DNA of 64,000 nt. Origin: Hymenobacter plasmatis. GTDB lineage: Bacteria; Bacteroidota; Bacteroidia; Cytophagales; Hymenobacteraceae. Numbering within the stretch: position 1 is the first letter of the stretch; each line of letters opens with the position of its first letter. Of the stretch, positions 1 through 9,082 are shown piece by piece. The position numbers and the translations under genes were made by a program. Location of the stretch: positions 1 through 64,000 of the forward strand of contig NZ_JAJFAW010000012.1 in NCBI RefSeq assembly GCF_020711255.1. The letters are read 5' to 3'. The notes below the pieces were generated by a model, which ran no database searches, was not told the origin of the DNA, and saw only the letters and a list, made by a program, of their open reading frames with translations.

Positions 1-1
1 T

Positions 2-70
2 CCGGATTACCAACCCGGCCTGTAAAGCGCAGGCCGGATTATCACCCCCACCTGTATAGCTATAGCCGGA
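2..70. repeat. Degenerate 32-bp tandem repeat with internal hairpin
   Basis: Two units beginning CCGGATTA start at 2 and 34, and a third start (CCGGA) lies at 66, giving a 32-bp period. CCGGCCTG at 15-22 pairs perfectly with CAGGCCGG at 30-37 around a 7-nt loop. The array may extend to the left beyond the window. It runs into the 3' end of the GIY-YIG gene, whose stop codon lies inside the last partial unit. Confidence 0.6.
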
Positions 71-311
71 CGAGACACAACGCTTCTTTCTTTGCTCGGG
101 TCCATCCTTTGAGTTGCTTCTCGCGAGCTATGGTTTGAATCGCATCAGGGCAGTGTTCGAAATAGACAAGGAAGTTTGTTTGGTACTTGCTGGTGAAACG
201 ACTACTATTTCCTAGCCCGGCTGAGTGTTCCGCAAGACGGCGTTTTAGATTATTACTAACTCCGATGTACAACACCGCGCGGGTGATATTGGTCAGAATA
301 TAGACGTGCAT
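60..311 (-). CDS. GIY-YIG domain protein, probably C-terminally truncated
   Basis: This 83-residue protein opens with VYILTN, then LYIGVS and a conserved LKRRLAEH segment, the pattern of small GIY-YIG (UPF0213/YhbQ-like) nuclease-fold proteins. REKQLKGWTRAKKEAL near the end matches the usual final helix. Family members normally continue with a motif like NPEWRDLS; here the frame ends a few residues later in CLVRL, inside the 32-bp repeat. I infer that repeat DNA replaced the C-terminus, so activity is doubtful. A homing-type endonuclease is unlikely because of the small size and lack of a DNA-binding domain. Confidence 0.75.
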   Translation of the reverse strand: MHVYILTNITRAVLYIGVSNNLKRRLAEHSAGLGNSSRFTSKYQTNFLVYFEHCPDAIQTIAREKQLKGWTRAKKEALCLVRL

Positions 312-330
312 TGCTTAAGAACTGGCAACG

Positions 331-366
331 AAGCGGGCGAGATGCTTCGACAAGCTCAGCATGACG
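331..366. repeat. Solo right arm of palindrome family A
   Basis: The segment GCGAGATGCTTCGACAAGC followed by TCAGCATGACG matches the right arm of family A (compare 24909-24941). No matching left arm is found nearby, so this is a half element. Confidence 0.7.
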
Positions 367-401
367 ACCGGTTGAGGTAGGTGCTTTTATTGAGCTAAAT
401 T

Positions 402-2267
402 CTACTTCCCTTCCCACACATTATCCTTCGGAAAACTATCCGGCACGAGCGTGCTGCCCAGCGTCACACGCTTCACGGGCTGCTTTGAGGCTACGGGCAC
501 GGTGACGGACGTAGCGCCCGTTTCCCAGACGCTGATGGTGCGGTGGAGCTTCTGGGTGGAGTTGTCTGCGAAGGTCACGGTTAAATCTACGGGCACGGGC
601 TTGCTGCCTTTGGCTTGCACCACGATGTCGTAGCCGGGCGTGGTTTTGTTTACGCCAGCGATGGCCAGGTCGGGGTAGCCGCTGTCGAAAAACCAGCGCT
701 GCCAGAACCAGTTGAGGTTGCGGCCCGCGCCAGCGTTCATGCTGTTGAAGAAGTCGTAGGGCATGGGGTGCTTGCCGTTCCAATTGCGCACGTAGGTGTG
801 CAGCGCTTTGGTAAAAAGCTCGTCGCCGAGCAGGTCCTTCACGTAGAGGTAGCCCATGCCGGGCTTGGGGTAAGAGTTGAGGAAGAACGGAATGCCGCTC
901 TGCTGCGTGCTGAGCGTGACAATGGGTTGGTCGTTTTCGGTGGCAGCGTAGGTAGCGTAGCGGGCCACGCCGTAGTCGTCGTCCAGCTTGGGGTCGATAA
1001 TCGACGACAGCAGCCACTCGCCGATGGTAGCCCAACCCTCGTCCATCCACCCGTACTTGGTTTCGTTGATGCCCATGTAGAAGGGGAACATCGTGTGGAA
1101 GATTTCGTGGTCGGTTAGCTCAATGGCGTCTTCGCGGGTGGCGGTGGGGTTGTCGTTCACCATCATGGGGTACTCCATCTGGTCGAGGCCGTCGAACACC
1201 GTTTCGTGGGCGTAGGGGAAGGGCCACTTCGGAAAGGTGTAGCTCATGGCCTCCACTGTCTTGCGGCTGAAGTCGATAACTTCTTCGTAATCCTTGTGCT
1301 TGGGATTGTACACGGCATCGACGCGGGTGCGGCGCTTGGTGGCGGGGTCTACCACCAGGCTGGTGGCTTGCCACACGTAGTGGTCGCTGGTCGCAAACAC
1401 GAAATCCGTGACGTTGCGGGCCTCGAAGCGCCAGGTGTTCTGGGCATTGGGCGCGGTGATGTCGCGGCGCTTTGCATCGTCGGCCGTGATGATGGCGGCT
1501 ACGGCATCCTTGCTCTCGGCGTCCTGCAGGCGTTGGGCGTACTTCTTGGTGAGGACTTGGGCGGCGTTTTGGAGGTCGCCAGTGGCCCATACCACGAAGT
1601 CTTTGGGCACCGTAACGGCGGCTTTGAAATTGCAGAAGTCGTTGTAAAACTCCTGGTCGCCGGTGTAGGCCAGCTTGTTCCAGCCGTCGATATCGTCGTA
1701 CACGGCCACGCGGGGAAAGAAGTAGGCCACGAATGCGGCCCCTGGCTCAACTTCGCCGGTGCGCTGGTGCGAGCCTTTGTTGAGGGTGTAGGAGTAAGTG
1801 GCTTTCACCGTGGCCACTTTACGGGCACCGACGGCGCGGCGCAGGGGCACAGCCAAGTTGGTGTTTTCAACGGCCAGCTTTTTCACATCGAACACCTCGC
1901 CGTTGATGGTGAGGGCCGAAATGGTGATGCCTTCGCCCACGTCTTCGAGCTTGAAGCCCCGCGTGCGGGGCGCGCCTTTCTGATAGATGTTGGGGTAGAG
2001 CTTGAACCAGAGCTGCCGCAGCGAATCGGGGCTGTTGTTCTGGTAGCTGATGGCCACCGTGCCCGCCACGCGCCGGGTAACGGGGTTGAACGTGACGTTG
2101 AGGTCGTAGTCGGCGGTGTTTTGCCAGTAGGCGGGGCCAGGCAGGCCGGTTTCGGCGCGGGTGCCTTTGGTGTAGGTGGCTTGCAGGTTGCGCGGTACGG
2201 GGAGTGGCTGTTGGGCCAGGGCCGCGAAGGTGAGAAGGAAAGAAGCGAACAGTAAGGGTAAGCGCAT
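402..2267 (-). CDS. Secreted M1-family zinc aminopeptidase
   Basis: A gluzincin of the M1 class that hydrolyses N-terminal residues from peptides, with an N-terminal export signal. The zinc site is HEIFH at residues 387-391 followed after 18 residues by the third ligand Glu410 in WMDEGWA, the exact HExxH-x18-E spacing. The usual GxMEN exopeptidase motif is replaced by DQMEYPMM, a variant common in bacterial periplasmic members. I chose the ATG at 2267 because it begins a clean signal peptide (MRLPLLFASFLL...LAQQ). The open frame continues upstream to 2423, but those codons are part of palindrome family B. 621 residues; periplasmic or surface location inferred. Confidence 0.88.
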   Translation of the reverse strand: MRLPLLFASFLLTFAALAQQPLPVPRNLQATYTKGTRAETGLPGPAYWQNTADYDLNVTFNPVTRRVAGTVAISYQNNSPDSLRQLWFKLYPNIYQKGAPRTRGFKLEDVGEGITISALTINGEVFDVKKLAVENTNLAVPLRRAVGARKVATVKATYSYTLNKGSHQRTGEVEPGAAFVAYFFPRVAVYDDIDGWNKLAYTGDQEFYNDFCNFKAAVTVPKDFVVWATGDLQNAAQVLTKKYAQRLQDAESKDAVAAIITADDAKRRDITAPNAQNTWRFEARNVTDFVFATSDHYVWQATSLVVDPATKRRTRVDAVYNPKHKDYEEVIDFSRKTVEAMSYTFPKWPFPYAHETVFDGLDQMEYPMMVNDNPTATREDAIELTDHEIFHTMFPFYMGINETKYGWMDEGWATIGEWLLSSIIDPKLDDDYGVARYATYAATENDQPIVTLSTQQSGIPFFLNSYPKPGMGYLYVKDLLGDELFTKALHTYVRNWNGKHPMPYDFFNSMNAGAGRNLNWFWQRWFFDSGYPDLAIAGVNKTTPGYDIVVQAKGSKPVPVDLTVTFADNSTQKLHRTISVWETGATSVTVPVASKQPVKRVTLGSTLVPDSFPKDNVWEGK

Positions 2268-2308
2268 GGAAAGGGCAAAAGGCCGGGTAAGAAATGTAGT
2301 AAAACAGA

Positions 2309-2464
2309 ACGTCATGCCAAATGGACCATCAATGCCGCACCGTCTGTCATGCTGACGAAGGAAGCATCTTATCAGGGTCGAACGAGTCGTTCCGCGGTGA
2401 TAAGTTGCTTCCTTCGTCAGCATGACAAACGGCGCGAGCGAGATACTCCGCTCAGTATGACGTT
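2309..2464. repeat. Nested palindrome: family B inside degenerate family A
   Basis: Inner family-B arms at 2345-2373 and 2399-2427 (TGTCATGCTGACGAAGG... and its complement) are nearly perfect, with one changed base in the right arm. Flanking them are decayed family-A ends: AACGTCATGC at 2309-2318 and GAGATACTCCGCTCAGTATG plus ACGTT to 2464. It sits immediately upstream of the M1 peptidase start. Confidence 0.7.
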
Positions 2465-2493
2465 ATAAAAGGTGCAGGCAGACCTGTAAAAAG

Positions 2494-3702
2494 CTACTTC
2501 AGCCGCACCAGCGTGGCGCCGAAGCCGAACTTCTCCTTGCGGGCGTCCTCAAAGAACTTGATGTCTTTGTTCCGGCTCAACTGGCGGTGAATTTCCTTGC
2601 GCAGCACTCCGTTGCCCATGCCGTGGATGAACACGATTTCGTGCATGTTGGTGGCCAGCGCGCGGCTCAGCGCATCCTCAAAAGCATCGAGCTGAATGCG
2701 CAGAATGGCGGTGTTCGACAGCTCTTCTTTGTGGTTGGGTCGCAGGGCTTCCAGGTGCAGGTCGAACTCGTGGGGCGGGGCTACTACCGGGCCGGTGGGG
2801 GCTGGCGCCGCGGCCGCTACCACGGCAGCGGGCTTGGCGGGCGCATCGCCGGTGAGTTGGGCTTTCAGGGCGGCGGCATCTACGCCGGCAGGTTTGGCCG
2901 GGGCGGGCGCCGGGGCAGCGGGTGCTTCCTGCGTGAGCTGCTCGGGGGCAATGGCCGCGGCAGGTTTTTCATCCAGCTGGAAGAGGTAGGCCTCCTTGCC
3001 GATAATAGGCGCGGGCCGGTTGCTCGAGTAGAAGGTGCTGGCTTTGAAGGCCTGGCGCTTGGTGAGCAGCTCGTAGGCGGCTTCGCCGTTGAGGCGGTGG
3101 GGCAGCAGCTGAAAAATAACGGCCGGCCAGGTCTCAAAATCCTTCATGTGCAGGAAGGAGAGGGGCTTGGTCGTGGATTTGGGGCCGAGCTTGTCGGCGG
3201 CCAGGGCGCGGTAGGGGCGGGTGCTGGTTTCCTCGCCGTAGGTGTAGAGCACCTCGGCTTCGGTGTTGTTGATGAGCGTGACGCCCAGCAGCTCGGGCGA
3301 CTGGTGCACCAGCGCCAGAAACACGCCTTTGGCCGCCGGGGCCTGCTTGGCGCCCGGGGCGGGCGTGTTGATTTTGGCCACTCCGGCGCCGCTGGAGGCC
3401 ACGGCGGCTAGTGCCTCGGCCAGCGAGGGCTGAGCGGGGCGGGCCGCTACGGGCTTGGCGGCGCTTTTGTCTTTTTTGCTGGCGTTGGCATTCTTGCCCG
3501 GCACCTGGCCCACGCGGTAATCGGGGGCGGTCCGGTCAAAGTTGTTGCCTTCTTCCTGGGCCACTACTACTACCTCGCGGCGTAGCACGGGAATGGTAAA
3601 ATCGTTGTCGATGGCTACTTCCACCAGTTCGCTGTCGAGCAGGCGGGTTACAATTCCTTCTTCGGTGCCGGTGAGCAGGCGCACTCTATCTCCTACGTTC
3701 AT
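2494..3702 (-). CDS. DUF2027 / Smr domain protein
   Basis: 402 residues. The first ~55 residues (MNVGDRVRLLTG..EGIVTRL) form the small barrel seen at the start of Bacteroidota DUF2027 proteins. A central ~120-residue beta-rich region follows, then an Ala/Pro-rich linker (residues ~245-310), then a C-terminal Smr domain. In the Smr domain the LDLHG-type motif is FDLHLEAL and the second motif is intact as HGMGNGVLR. Smr domains are nicking nucleases or RNA cleavers related to the MutS2 C-terminus. The lost Gly in the first motif is usual for this subfamily. Substrate unknown. It is transcribed alone; the next gene upstream is 130 bp away. Confidence 0.85.
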   Translation of the reverse strand: MNVGDRVRLLTGTEEGIVTRLLDSELVEVAIDNDFTIPVLRREVVVVAQEEGNNFDRTAPDYRVGQVPGKNANASKKDKSAAKPVAARPAQPSLAEALAAVASSGAGVAKINTPAPGAKQAPAAKGVFLALVHQSPELLGVTLINNTEAEVLYTYGEETSTRPYRALAADKLGPKSTTKPLSFLHMKDFETWPAVIFQLLPHRLNGEAAYELLTKRQAFKASTFYSSNRPAPIIGKEAYLFQLDEKPAAAIAPEQLTQEAPAAPAPAPAKPAGVDAAALKAQLTGDAPAKPAAVVAAAAPAPTGPVVAPPHEFDLHLEALRPNHKEELSNTAILRIQLDAFEDALSRALATNMHEIVFIHGMGNGVLRKEIHRQLSRNKDIKFFEDARKEKFGFGATLVRLK

Positions 3703-3835
3703 AATATCACTGATTTACGCTGGCTGGGGCTGTTGCTATGAAGCAAGAAACAGCGGCCGGGGCCAGTCGGGTTCTTCAAAAGTACGGTTAGAAGGGGTGG
3801 AACGGGTTTGCCAACGGATTTCGGCGAATGCTTCC

Positions 3836-4822
3836 TTACAGGTAGAGTCCGTGAAATTGAAAACCGTTGCGTCCGTTGTATTCCAGGGCGGGGGCGGGCA
3901 GATGGAAAATGCTGAGGGTGTAGAACACCCGCTTAAGCAGCACGCTGCGGGTGGGTATACGGCGCAAATCCACATCGAGCGACAAATACAGCTGGCGGTA
4001 GGGGCGCAGGCCCGCGGCGGCGTTGGTGCCGTCGTCGTTGTACACCATGTCTTCGCCGCCGTAGCCCACGGCCGGCTGCAGCCAGCGCGGCCAGCGGTTG
4101 CCGGGCTTCAGGAAGGCGCCCACGTCGGTGCAGAGCCAGTAGGTTTGGCCGTTGTAGTCCTTCAGCCAGCGCTCGGGCACGGTGCGGCCCAGCACGTTGG
4201 GCCGCTGCTGGGCGTAGCCGGTGAGGTGAAACGACCACTTCGGCATGATGCGGATGTCGTGCCAGGCCAACTGTTGGGCCAGCAGGGCCGAGGAGCCCAG
4301 GAAATTGGCGGCCAGGTCGGTTGCCGAGGCGCCGTAGGCCGGGTCGCGGCCGTCGAGCAGCTCCAGCGGGCTCTGGATGGCAAAACCCACAAATGAGCCG
4401 TACCAGATGGCTTTTTTCTCGCTCAGGCCAGCCCAACGCAGCATGTCGATGGCGCCGCGGCTTTCCTGGAAAGAGCCCCAGAAGTGGCCGGCCTTGTCGA
4501 GCTGCTGCCACTCGGGCAGGTCATTGAACCAATGCATCGGCACCCGCTCGCCGGTGTACCAGGAGGTAGTGAGGCCGGTGTAAATGACGCTGTAGCCCAC
4601 GGCGGAGCCGCCTACCAGCAGGCGTAGGCGGCGCTTGCGCTGCGCCGCGGCATCTGCGGCGGCCTGCGACGGCCCAAGCAACGGCGCCGCGGCCGGTATG
4701 CTGTCGGATTGAGGGATAATCTGGGCATTTGCCTTCCCTGGCGCAGCTAGCAAAAGCACAGCCACTAATCCAGCTAAATACCACAACCGCAATGGAACCA
4801 GAAAGCGAAGAAAAGGCGTCAT
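3836..4822 (-). CDS. DUF2279 (YfiM-like) membrane-associated protein
   Basis: 328 residues with an N-terminal hydrophobic export or anchor segment (LRLWYLAGLVAVLLLAAPG). The middle holds the DUF2279/YfiM pattern: GYSVIYTGLTTSWYTG, then LDKAGHFWGSFQESR, then a hydrophobic stretch around YGSFVGFAIQSPLELLDGRD and DLAANFLGS. The C-terminal part resembles a beta-barrel (aromatic, alternating). YfiM is a predicted lipoprotein of unknown role in E. coli; function here is unknown. A good -7 element lies 18 bp upstream. Confidence 0.75.
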   Translation of the reverse strand: MTPFLRFLVPLRLWYLAGLVAVLLLAAPGKANAQIIPQSDSIPAAAPLLGPSQAAADAAAQRKRRLRLLVGGSAVGYSVIYTGLTTSWYTGERVPMHWFNDLPEWQQLDKAGHFWGSFQESRGAIDMLRWAGLSEKKAIWYGSFVGFAIQSPLELLDGRDPAYGASATDLAANFLGSSALLAQQLAWHDIRIMPKWSFHLTGYAQQRPNVLGRTVPERWLKDYNGQTYWLCTDVGAFLKPGNRWPRWLQPAVGYGGEDMVYNDDGTNAAAGLRPYRQLYLSLDVDLRRIPTRSVLLKRVFYTLSIFHLPAPALEYNGRNGFQFHGLYL

Positions 4823-4839
4823 GCGGCAACAATAGAGGG

Positions 4840-4847
4840 CAAAGGTA
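4840..4847 (-). promoter_or_regulatory. -7 promoter element (TACCTTTG) for the DUF2279 gene
   Basis: On the minus strand the sequence reads TACCTTTG, a perfect match to the Bacteroidota TAnnTTTG -7 element, 17 nt before the ATG. No clear -33 TTTG was found. Confidence 0.5.
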
Positions 4848-4972
4848 CGGCGGGCCTGTCGGGCAGGGTGCGGCGCCGCCGTATCTTGCCAGTCAATTCA
4901 CCGTAGAGCTTGCACGTACTCCCGCGCACGCAGACCTTCCTCCAGTTTTCCTATCCCACCAACCATTATCTA

Positions 4973-7837
4973 ATGCAAACATTTCGACGCTTAACAACCC
5001 TGCTGTTGGTACTGCTGGCCTGGACAGCCCAGGCCCAAGTGGTAACGAACCAGCCGGTTTTCTTTTCGGAAACCACCCCGGTTACCATTAATTTCGACGC
5101 CAGCCAAGGCAACTCCGCCCTTAAGGATTTCACCGGCGACGTCTACATCTGGACCGGCACGGTGACCAACCTGAGCACGTCTAACACCAACTGGCGCAAC
5201 GTGAAAAGCCCCAGCTTCTCAGTGGCCGACCCGGCCGCCCTGATGACCCGGGACGCCACCAACCCCAACCTCTACCACATCACCTTCACGCCCCGCACGT
5301 TTTACCCAGTGCCCGCCAACGAAACCATCCTGCGGTTGGGCATGATTTTCAAAAACGCCAGCGGCTCCATTGTGGGCCGGGCCACCAACGGCGGCGATAT
5401 TTTCGTGGACGTGACCGCGGCCGGCCTGTCGGCCCGCATCACCAGCCCAACTACCGGCGCGGGCGGCACCCCGCTGTTTGTCAACCTCAACGACCAGCTC
5501 ACCATCACGGGCACCGCTTCGGCAGCCGCTACCCTGACCTTTAGCCTCAACGGCACCCAGGTAGCCCAACAAGCCAACGCTACCACGCTTTCCACCACCG
5601 TTACGGCTTCGCAAGCGGGCCGCAGCGTGGTGAAGTTTAAGGCCGATAATGGCAGCGCCCAGGCCACCGACTCACTGGTGTTTGTGGTGCGCCCCCCGGT
5701 AGTTACGGCGGCTTTGCCCGCCGGGGCCAAGGACGGCATTACGTACCTGGCCGGCGGCACTTCGGTTATTCTCAACCTGACGGCCCCAAACAAGCAGTTT
5801 GCCTACGCCATTGGCGAGTTCAACAACTGGCAGCCCGACAACAGCAGCTACATGAAGCGCACGCCCGACGGCAACCGCTGGTGGGTGCAAATCGACGGCC
5901 TGACCCCCGGCCGCGAATACGCCTACCAGTACCTCGTGGACGGCACCCTGCGCGTAGCCGACCCGTATTCGGAGAAGATACTGGACCCGAACGACGACCA
6001 GTACATTCCGGCCGCAACCTACCCCAATCTGAAGCCTTACCCGGTGGGCAAGACCTCGGGCATCGTGTCGGTGCTGCAGTCCAACCAGGCGCCTTATGTG
6101 TGGAGCACCACCAACTTCCAGCGCCCCAGCCGCGCCGACCTCGTGATTTACGAGCTGCACCTGCGCGACTTCCTAGCCCGCCACGACTACCAGACCCTGC
6201 GCGATACGCTCAACTATATCAAGCGCCTGGGCATCAACGCCATTGAGCTGATGCCCATCAACGAGTTCGACGGCAACGACAACTGGGGCTACAGCCCCGA
6301 CTTCTACTTTGCGCCCGACAAATATTACGGCACCAAGGAGGCCCTGAAGCAGTTCATCGACGAAGCCCACCGCCGCGGCATCGCCGTGATTCTCGACATG
6401 GTGCTCAACCATTCCACCGGCCAGAGCCCCATGGTGCAGCTGTACGAGAGCGGCGGCAAGCCCGCCCTCGACAACCCCTGGTTCAACCGCGACGCCACGC
6501 ACCCCTACAACGTGTACAACGACATGAACCACGAGAGCCCGTTCACGCGGTATTTCTCGAAGCAGGTGATGTCGTTCTGGCTGCAGGAATATAAGGTAGA
6601 CGGCTACCGTTTTGACCTGGCTGGCGGCTTTTCGCAGAAAATTACCACCACCAGCACCTATCCCAACTACGACCAGTCGCGCATCGACATCTGGAAGGAT
6701 TACTACCAGCACATGGTAAGCGTCGACCCCACGCTGTACCCGATTCTGGAGCACTTCCCCGACAATAGCGAAGGCAAGGCCCTGTCCGACGTCGGCTTCA
6801 TGTTGTGGGGCAATGCCAACCCTGAATATAACGAAGCCACCATGGGCTACCTCACCCGCTCCAACTTCAGCTACGGTTACTACGGCAGTACTGCCCAAGG
6901 CGGCCGCGGCTGGAACCAGCCCAACCTGATTACCTACATGGAAAGCCACGACGAGGAGCGCCTGATGTACAAAAACCTCACCTTCGGCAACTCTTCGGGC
7001 ACCTACACCACCCGCGACCTGAACACCGCCCTGGCCCGCCAGGAGCTTGCCGCCGCGTTCTTCTTCACGGTGCCCGGCCCCAAAATGGTGTGGCAGTTTG
7101 GCGAGTTGGGCTACGACAAGTCCATCTTCATGTGCTCGAACGGTACCGTGCCCACGCCTTACCCCAACGACCAGTGCAAGCTCAGCGCCAAGCCCGCCGT
7201 GTGGCCCTACTACCAGGACCCCAACCGCCGCAAGCTCTACGACGTGTACCGCAGCCTGATTGCGCTCAAGAAAAAGGAGCCGGTGTTTGAAACGCCCACT
7301 TCCTACACCCAAAGCCTGGCCGGCGCCGCCAAATCCATACACCTTTCTGACGCCACGGTGAGCGTGACCGTTATCGGCAACTTCGACGTGACTGCTACCA
7401 CCATTGACCCTGCTTTCCAGAGCACCGGCAAGTGGTACAACTACCTGAGCGGCGACAGCATCACGGTATCCAATGTGAATGCGCCCATCAGCCTGCAGCC
7501 CGGCGACTACGCTGTGTACACCAGCCGTCGCATCAAGCGCAGCACCTTGCTGGCCACCCGCCCCGGCCAAGAAACGGCCAATGCCTTCCACCTGACCGCC
7601 GCCCCGAACCCCGCCAGCGGCACTACCACCGTGCAGTACGAACTGCTAACCGGCGCGCCCGTGCAGCTCACGGTGCGTAACGTGCTGGGCCAAAACGTAC
7701 TGACCCTGCCCGTCGTTCGCGAAGCAGCCGGCGCTCACACCCGCGAACTGCCGCTCGGCAAGCTTGCCCCGGGCGTATACATCGTGCAGCTACGGGCCGA
7801 CAGCCGCCAGCAAATGCTGCGCCTGGTAGTCAACTAG
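4973..7837 (+). CDS. Secreted GH13 alpha-amylase with T9SS sorting domain
   Basis: 954 residues. After a signal peptide (LLLVLLAWTAQAQ) come an immunoglobulin-like N-terminal region, a CBM48-type module (FAYAIGEFNNWQPDN, ~residues 270-340) and a GH13 barrel. Barrel motifs: DMVLNH at 475-480, nucleophile Asp548 in GYRFDLAGG, acid/base candidate Glu593 in ILEHF, transition-state Asp660 in MESHDEE. The last ~75 residues are a type A T9SS sorting domain ending in a GVYIVQL-type strand, so the enzyme should be exported by type IX secretion and be surface-bound or released. I start at the ATG at 4973, since upstream in-frame codons lack a signal sequence. It likely feeds glucans to the adjacent susCDE system. 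Confidence 0.92.
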   Translation: MQTFRRLTTLLLVLLAWTAQAQVVTNQPVFFSETTPVTINFDASQGNSALKDFTGDVYIWTGTVTNLSTSNTNWRNVKSPSFSVADPAALMTRDATNPNLYHITFTPRTFYPVPANETILRLGMIFKNASGSIVGRATNGGDIFVDVTAAGLSARITSPTTGAGGTPLFVNLNDQLTITGTASAAATLTFSLNGTQVAQQANATTLSTTVTASQAGRSVVKFKADNGSAQATDSLVFVVRPPVVTAALPAGAKDGITYLAGGTSVILNLTAPNKQFAYAIGEFNNWQPDNSSYMKRTPDGNRWWVQIDGLTPGREYAYQYLVDGTLRVADPYSEKILDPNDDQYIPAATYPNLKPYPVGKTSGIVSVLQSNQAPYVWSTTNFQRPSRADLVIYELHLRDFLARHDYQTLRDTLNYIKRLGINAIELMPINEFDGNDNWGYSPDFYFAPDKYYGTKEALKQFIDEAHRRGIAVILDMVLNHSTGQSPMVQLYESGGKPALDNPWFNRDATHPYNVYNDMNHESPFTRYFSKQVMSFWLQEYKVDGYRFDLAGGFSQKITTTSTYPNYDQSRIDIWKDYYQHMVSVDPTLYPILEHFPDNSEGKALSDVGFMLWGNANPEYNEATMGYLTRSNFSYGYYGSTAQGGRGWNQPNLITYMESHDEERLMYKNLTFGNSSGTYTTRDLNTALARQELAAAFFFTVPGPKMVWQFGELGYDKSIFMCSNGTVPTPYPNDQCKLSAKPAVWPYYQDPNRRKLYDVYRSLIALKKKEPVFETPTSYTQSLAGAAKSIHLSDATVSVTVIGNFDVTATTIDPAFQSTGKWYNYLSGDSITVSNVNAPISLQPGDYAVYTSRRIKRSTLLATRPGQETANAFHLTAAPNPASGTTTVQYELLTGAPVQLTVRNVLGQNVLTLPVVREAAGAHTRELPLGKLAPGVYIVQLRADSRQQMLRLVVN

Positions 7838-7861
7838 CTCAATTTAGCTGCCTCGGACAGC

Positions 7862-7897
7862 AAAAAGGCCCGCCGTGTAGTACGGCGGGCCTTTTTT
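7862..7897 (+). terminator. Intrinsic terminator after the amylase
   Basis: GGCCCGCCGT at 7867-7876 pairs with ACGGCGGGCC at 7882-7891 and is followed by TTTTTT. Upstream A residues make it potentially bidirectional. Confidence 0.85.
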
Positions 7898-7984
7898 GTA
7901 AAGTAAGCAACCAAGCTTTTTATCTCAATAATCCGTGTGTCAACTTGGGTTACTGCTGTTCGCTAGGGGCGCCAGAAGCGGTGC

Positions 7985-8830
7985 CTATTCGTGCTCGTGG
8001 TAAGTCACCAAATCATCGATGGGCGAGCGGATAATCTTGCCGACTTCCATGCCGTGGCCGCGTGCCACCTGCGTCAGGACGTCGCGGAAGTTGTAGCCCA
8101 CCGAGCCCACGCAGTTAAAAGTGTAGTCCTGGTAGCGGGGGTAGTGCAGCACCAGGTTCTGGAAGAACGTCTCGAAGCCTTCGAGCACGATTTCGCGGCA
8201 GTAGCTCACGTTGTTGTGGTCGTAGGCAAACTTGGCGAAATTGGCCAGGTAGCGGTTGGGCAGGGGCTGGTTGTAGAGCCGGTCGAGGATGTCGTTGCGG
8301 GTGCCCAGGGAGTACGTCTCGCGGAAAACCTCCTGCAGGCCATCGGGGAGCAACCCGCGCAGGTAGTCGCGCAGCAGGCGCTTGCCAAAGAACGACCCCG
8401 AGCCTTCATCGCCCAGGAAATACCCGAGCGAATCCACGTTGTAGGTGATTTTCTGGCCATCGTACAGGCAAGAGTTGGTGCCGGTGCCCAGAATGGCGGC
8501 AAAGCCGGGCTTGCGGCCCAGCAGCGCGCGGGCTGCGGCCAGCAGGTCTTCCGTCACCGTGGCCTTGGCCTGGGGAAACAGCTGGCGCAGCGCGGCCGCA
8601 ATCACTTCGGCCTTGAGCGCCGACGACACGCCGGCGCCGTAGAAGTGCACTTCCGTCACCTTGTCGCGCTGGAGCGTATCGGGCAGGTTCTGGGAAAGTG
8701 AAGCGGCAATGCCGGCCGTATCTATAAAGTCGGGGTTGTACCCTTCGGTATTGAAGTAAATGCGGTTTTTGGTATCATCGAGCAGGCACCAGCTGCACTT
8801 GGTTGAGCCGCCGTCGGCAATCAGAATCAT
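7985..8830 (-). CDS. BadF/BadG-type ATPase, N-acetylglucosamine-kinase-like
   Basis: 281 residues with the sugar-kinase/actin-fold layout: phosphate-1 loop ILIADGGSTKCSW at the N-terminus, GTGTNS as the second phosphate loop (~residue 117), and LGDEGSGSFFGKRLL (~residues 135-150), typical of BadF/BcrA/NagK-like kinases. These phosphorylate amino sugars in the cytoplasm; the precise sugar cannot be read from the sequence. The position between two secreted glycan proteins suggests work on imported or recycled sugars. A radical-enzyme activator of the BadF group is unlikely because the Cys ligands for an iron-sulfur cluster are not evident. Confidence 0.82.
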   Translation of the reverse strand: MILIADGGSTKCSWCLLDDTKNRIYFNTEGYNPDFIDTAGIAASLSQNLPDTLQRDKVTEVHFYGAGVSSALKAEVIAAALRQLFPQAKATVTEDLLAAARALLGRKPGFAAILGTGTNSCLYDGQKITYNVDSLGYFLGDEGSGSFFGKRLLRDYLRGLLPDGLQEVFRETYSLGTRNDILDRLYNQPLPNRYLANFAKFAYDHNNVSYCREIVLEGFETFFQNLVLHYPRYQDYTFNCVGSVGYNFRDVLTQVARGHGMEVGKIIRSPIDDLVTYHEHE

Positions 8831-8859
8831 AAGCTATAGTTACGAGTGGGACAGTGAGG

Positions 8860-8867
8860 CGAAAGTA
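8860..8867 (-). promoter_or_regulatory. -7 promoter element (TACTTTCG) for the BadF-type kinase
   Basis: The minus strand reads TACTTTCG, one base from the TAnnTTTG consensus, 29 nt upstream of the ATG. No convincing -33 element. Confidence 0.4.
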
Positions 8868-9027
8868 AGGACGAGTTACGAAACCGGAAGAAGGGTGGTG
8901 CGTATTGACTAAGCCTAAGCGAAAAACTTTAGGCACAATTGAGCCACGCCAAACCCCTGGAGCAGTCAAACAATTCTCTTGGTTGGCACTTTATCAAAGC
9001 TGCATACGGCATTACCAACTCTTGTTG

Positions 9028-9034
9028 TACTTTG
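9028..9034 (+). promoter_or_regulatory. Possible -7 element (TACTTTG) upstream of T9SS protein
   Basis: TACTTTGC lies 48 nt before the ATG at 9083. It is one base shorter than TAnnTTTG, and no clear -33 is present, so this is tentative. Confidence 0.35.
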
Positions 9035-9082
9035 CACGCAAACAATAGCTTTTTTTCACACCACATTTTAACCCAACAACAA

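Noticed and set aside
2268..2423. N-terminal 52-residue extension of the M1 peptidase
   Set aside because: These codons lie in the family-B palindrome and the following spacer; the ATG at 2267 begins a clean signal peptide.
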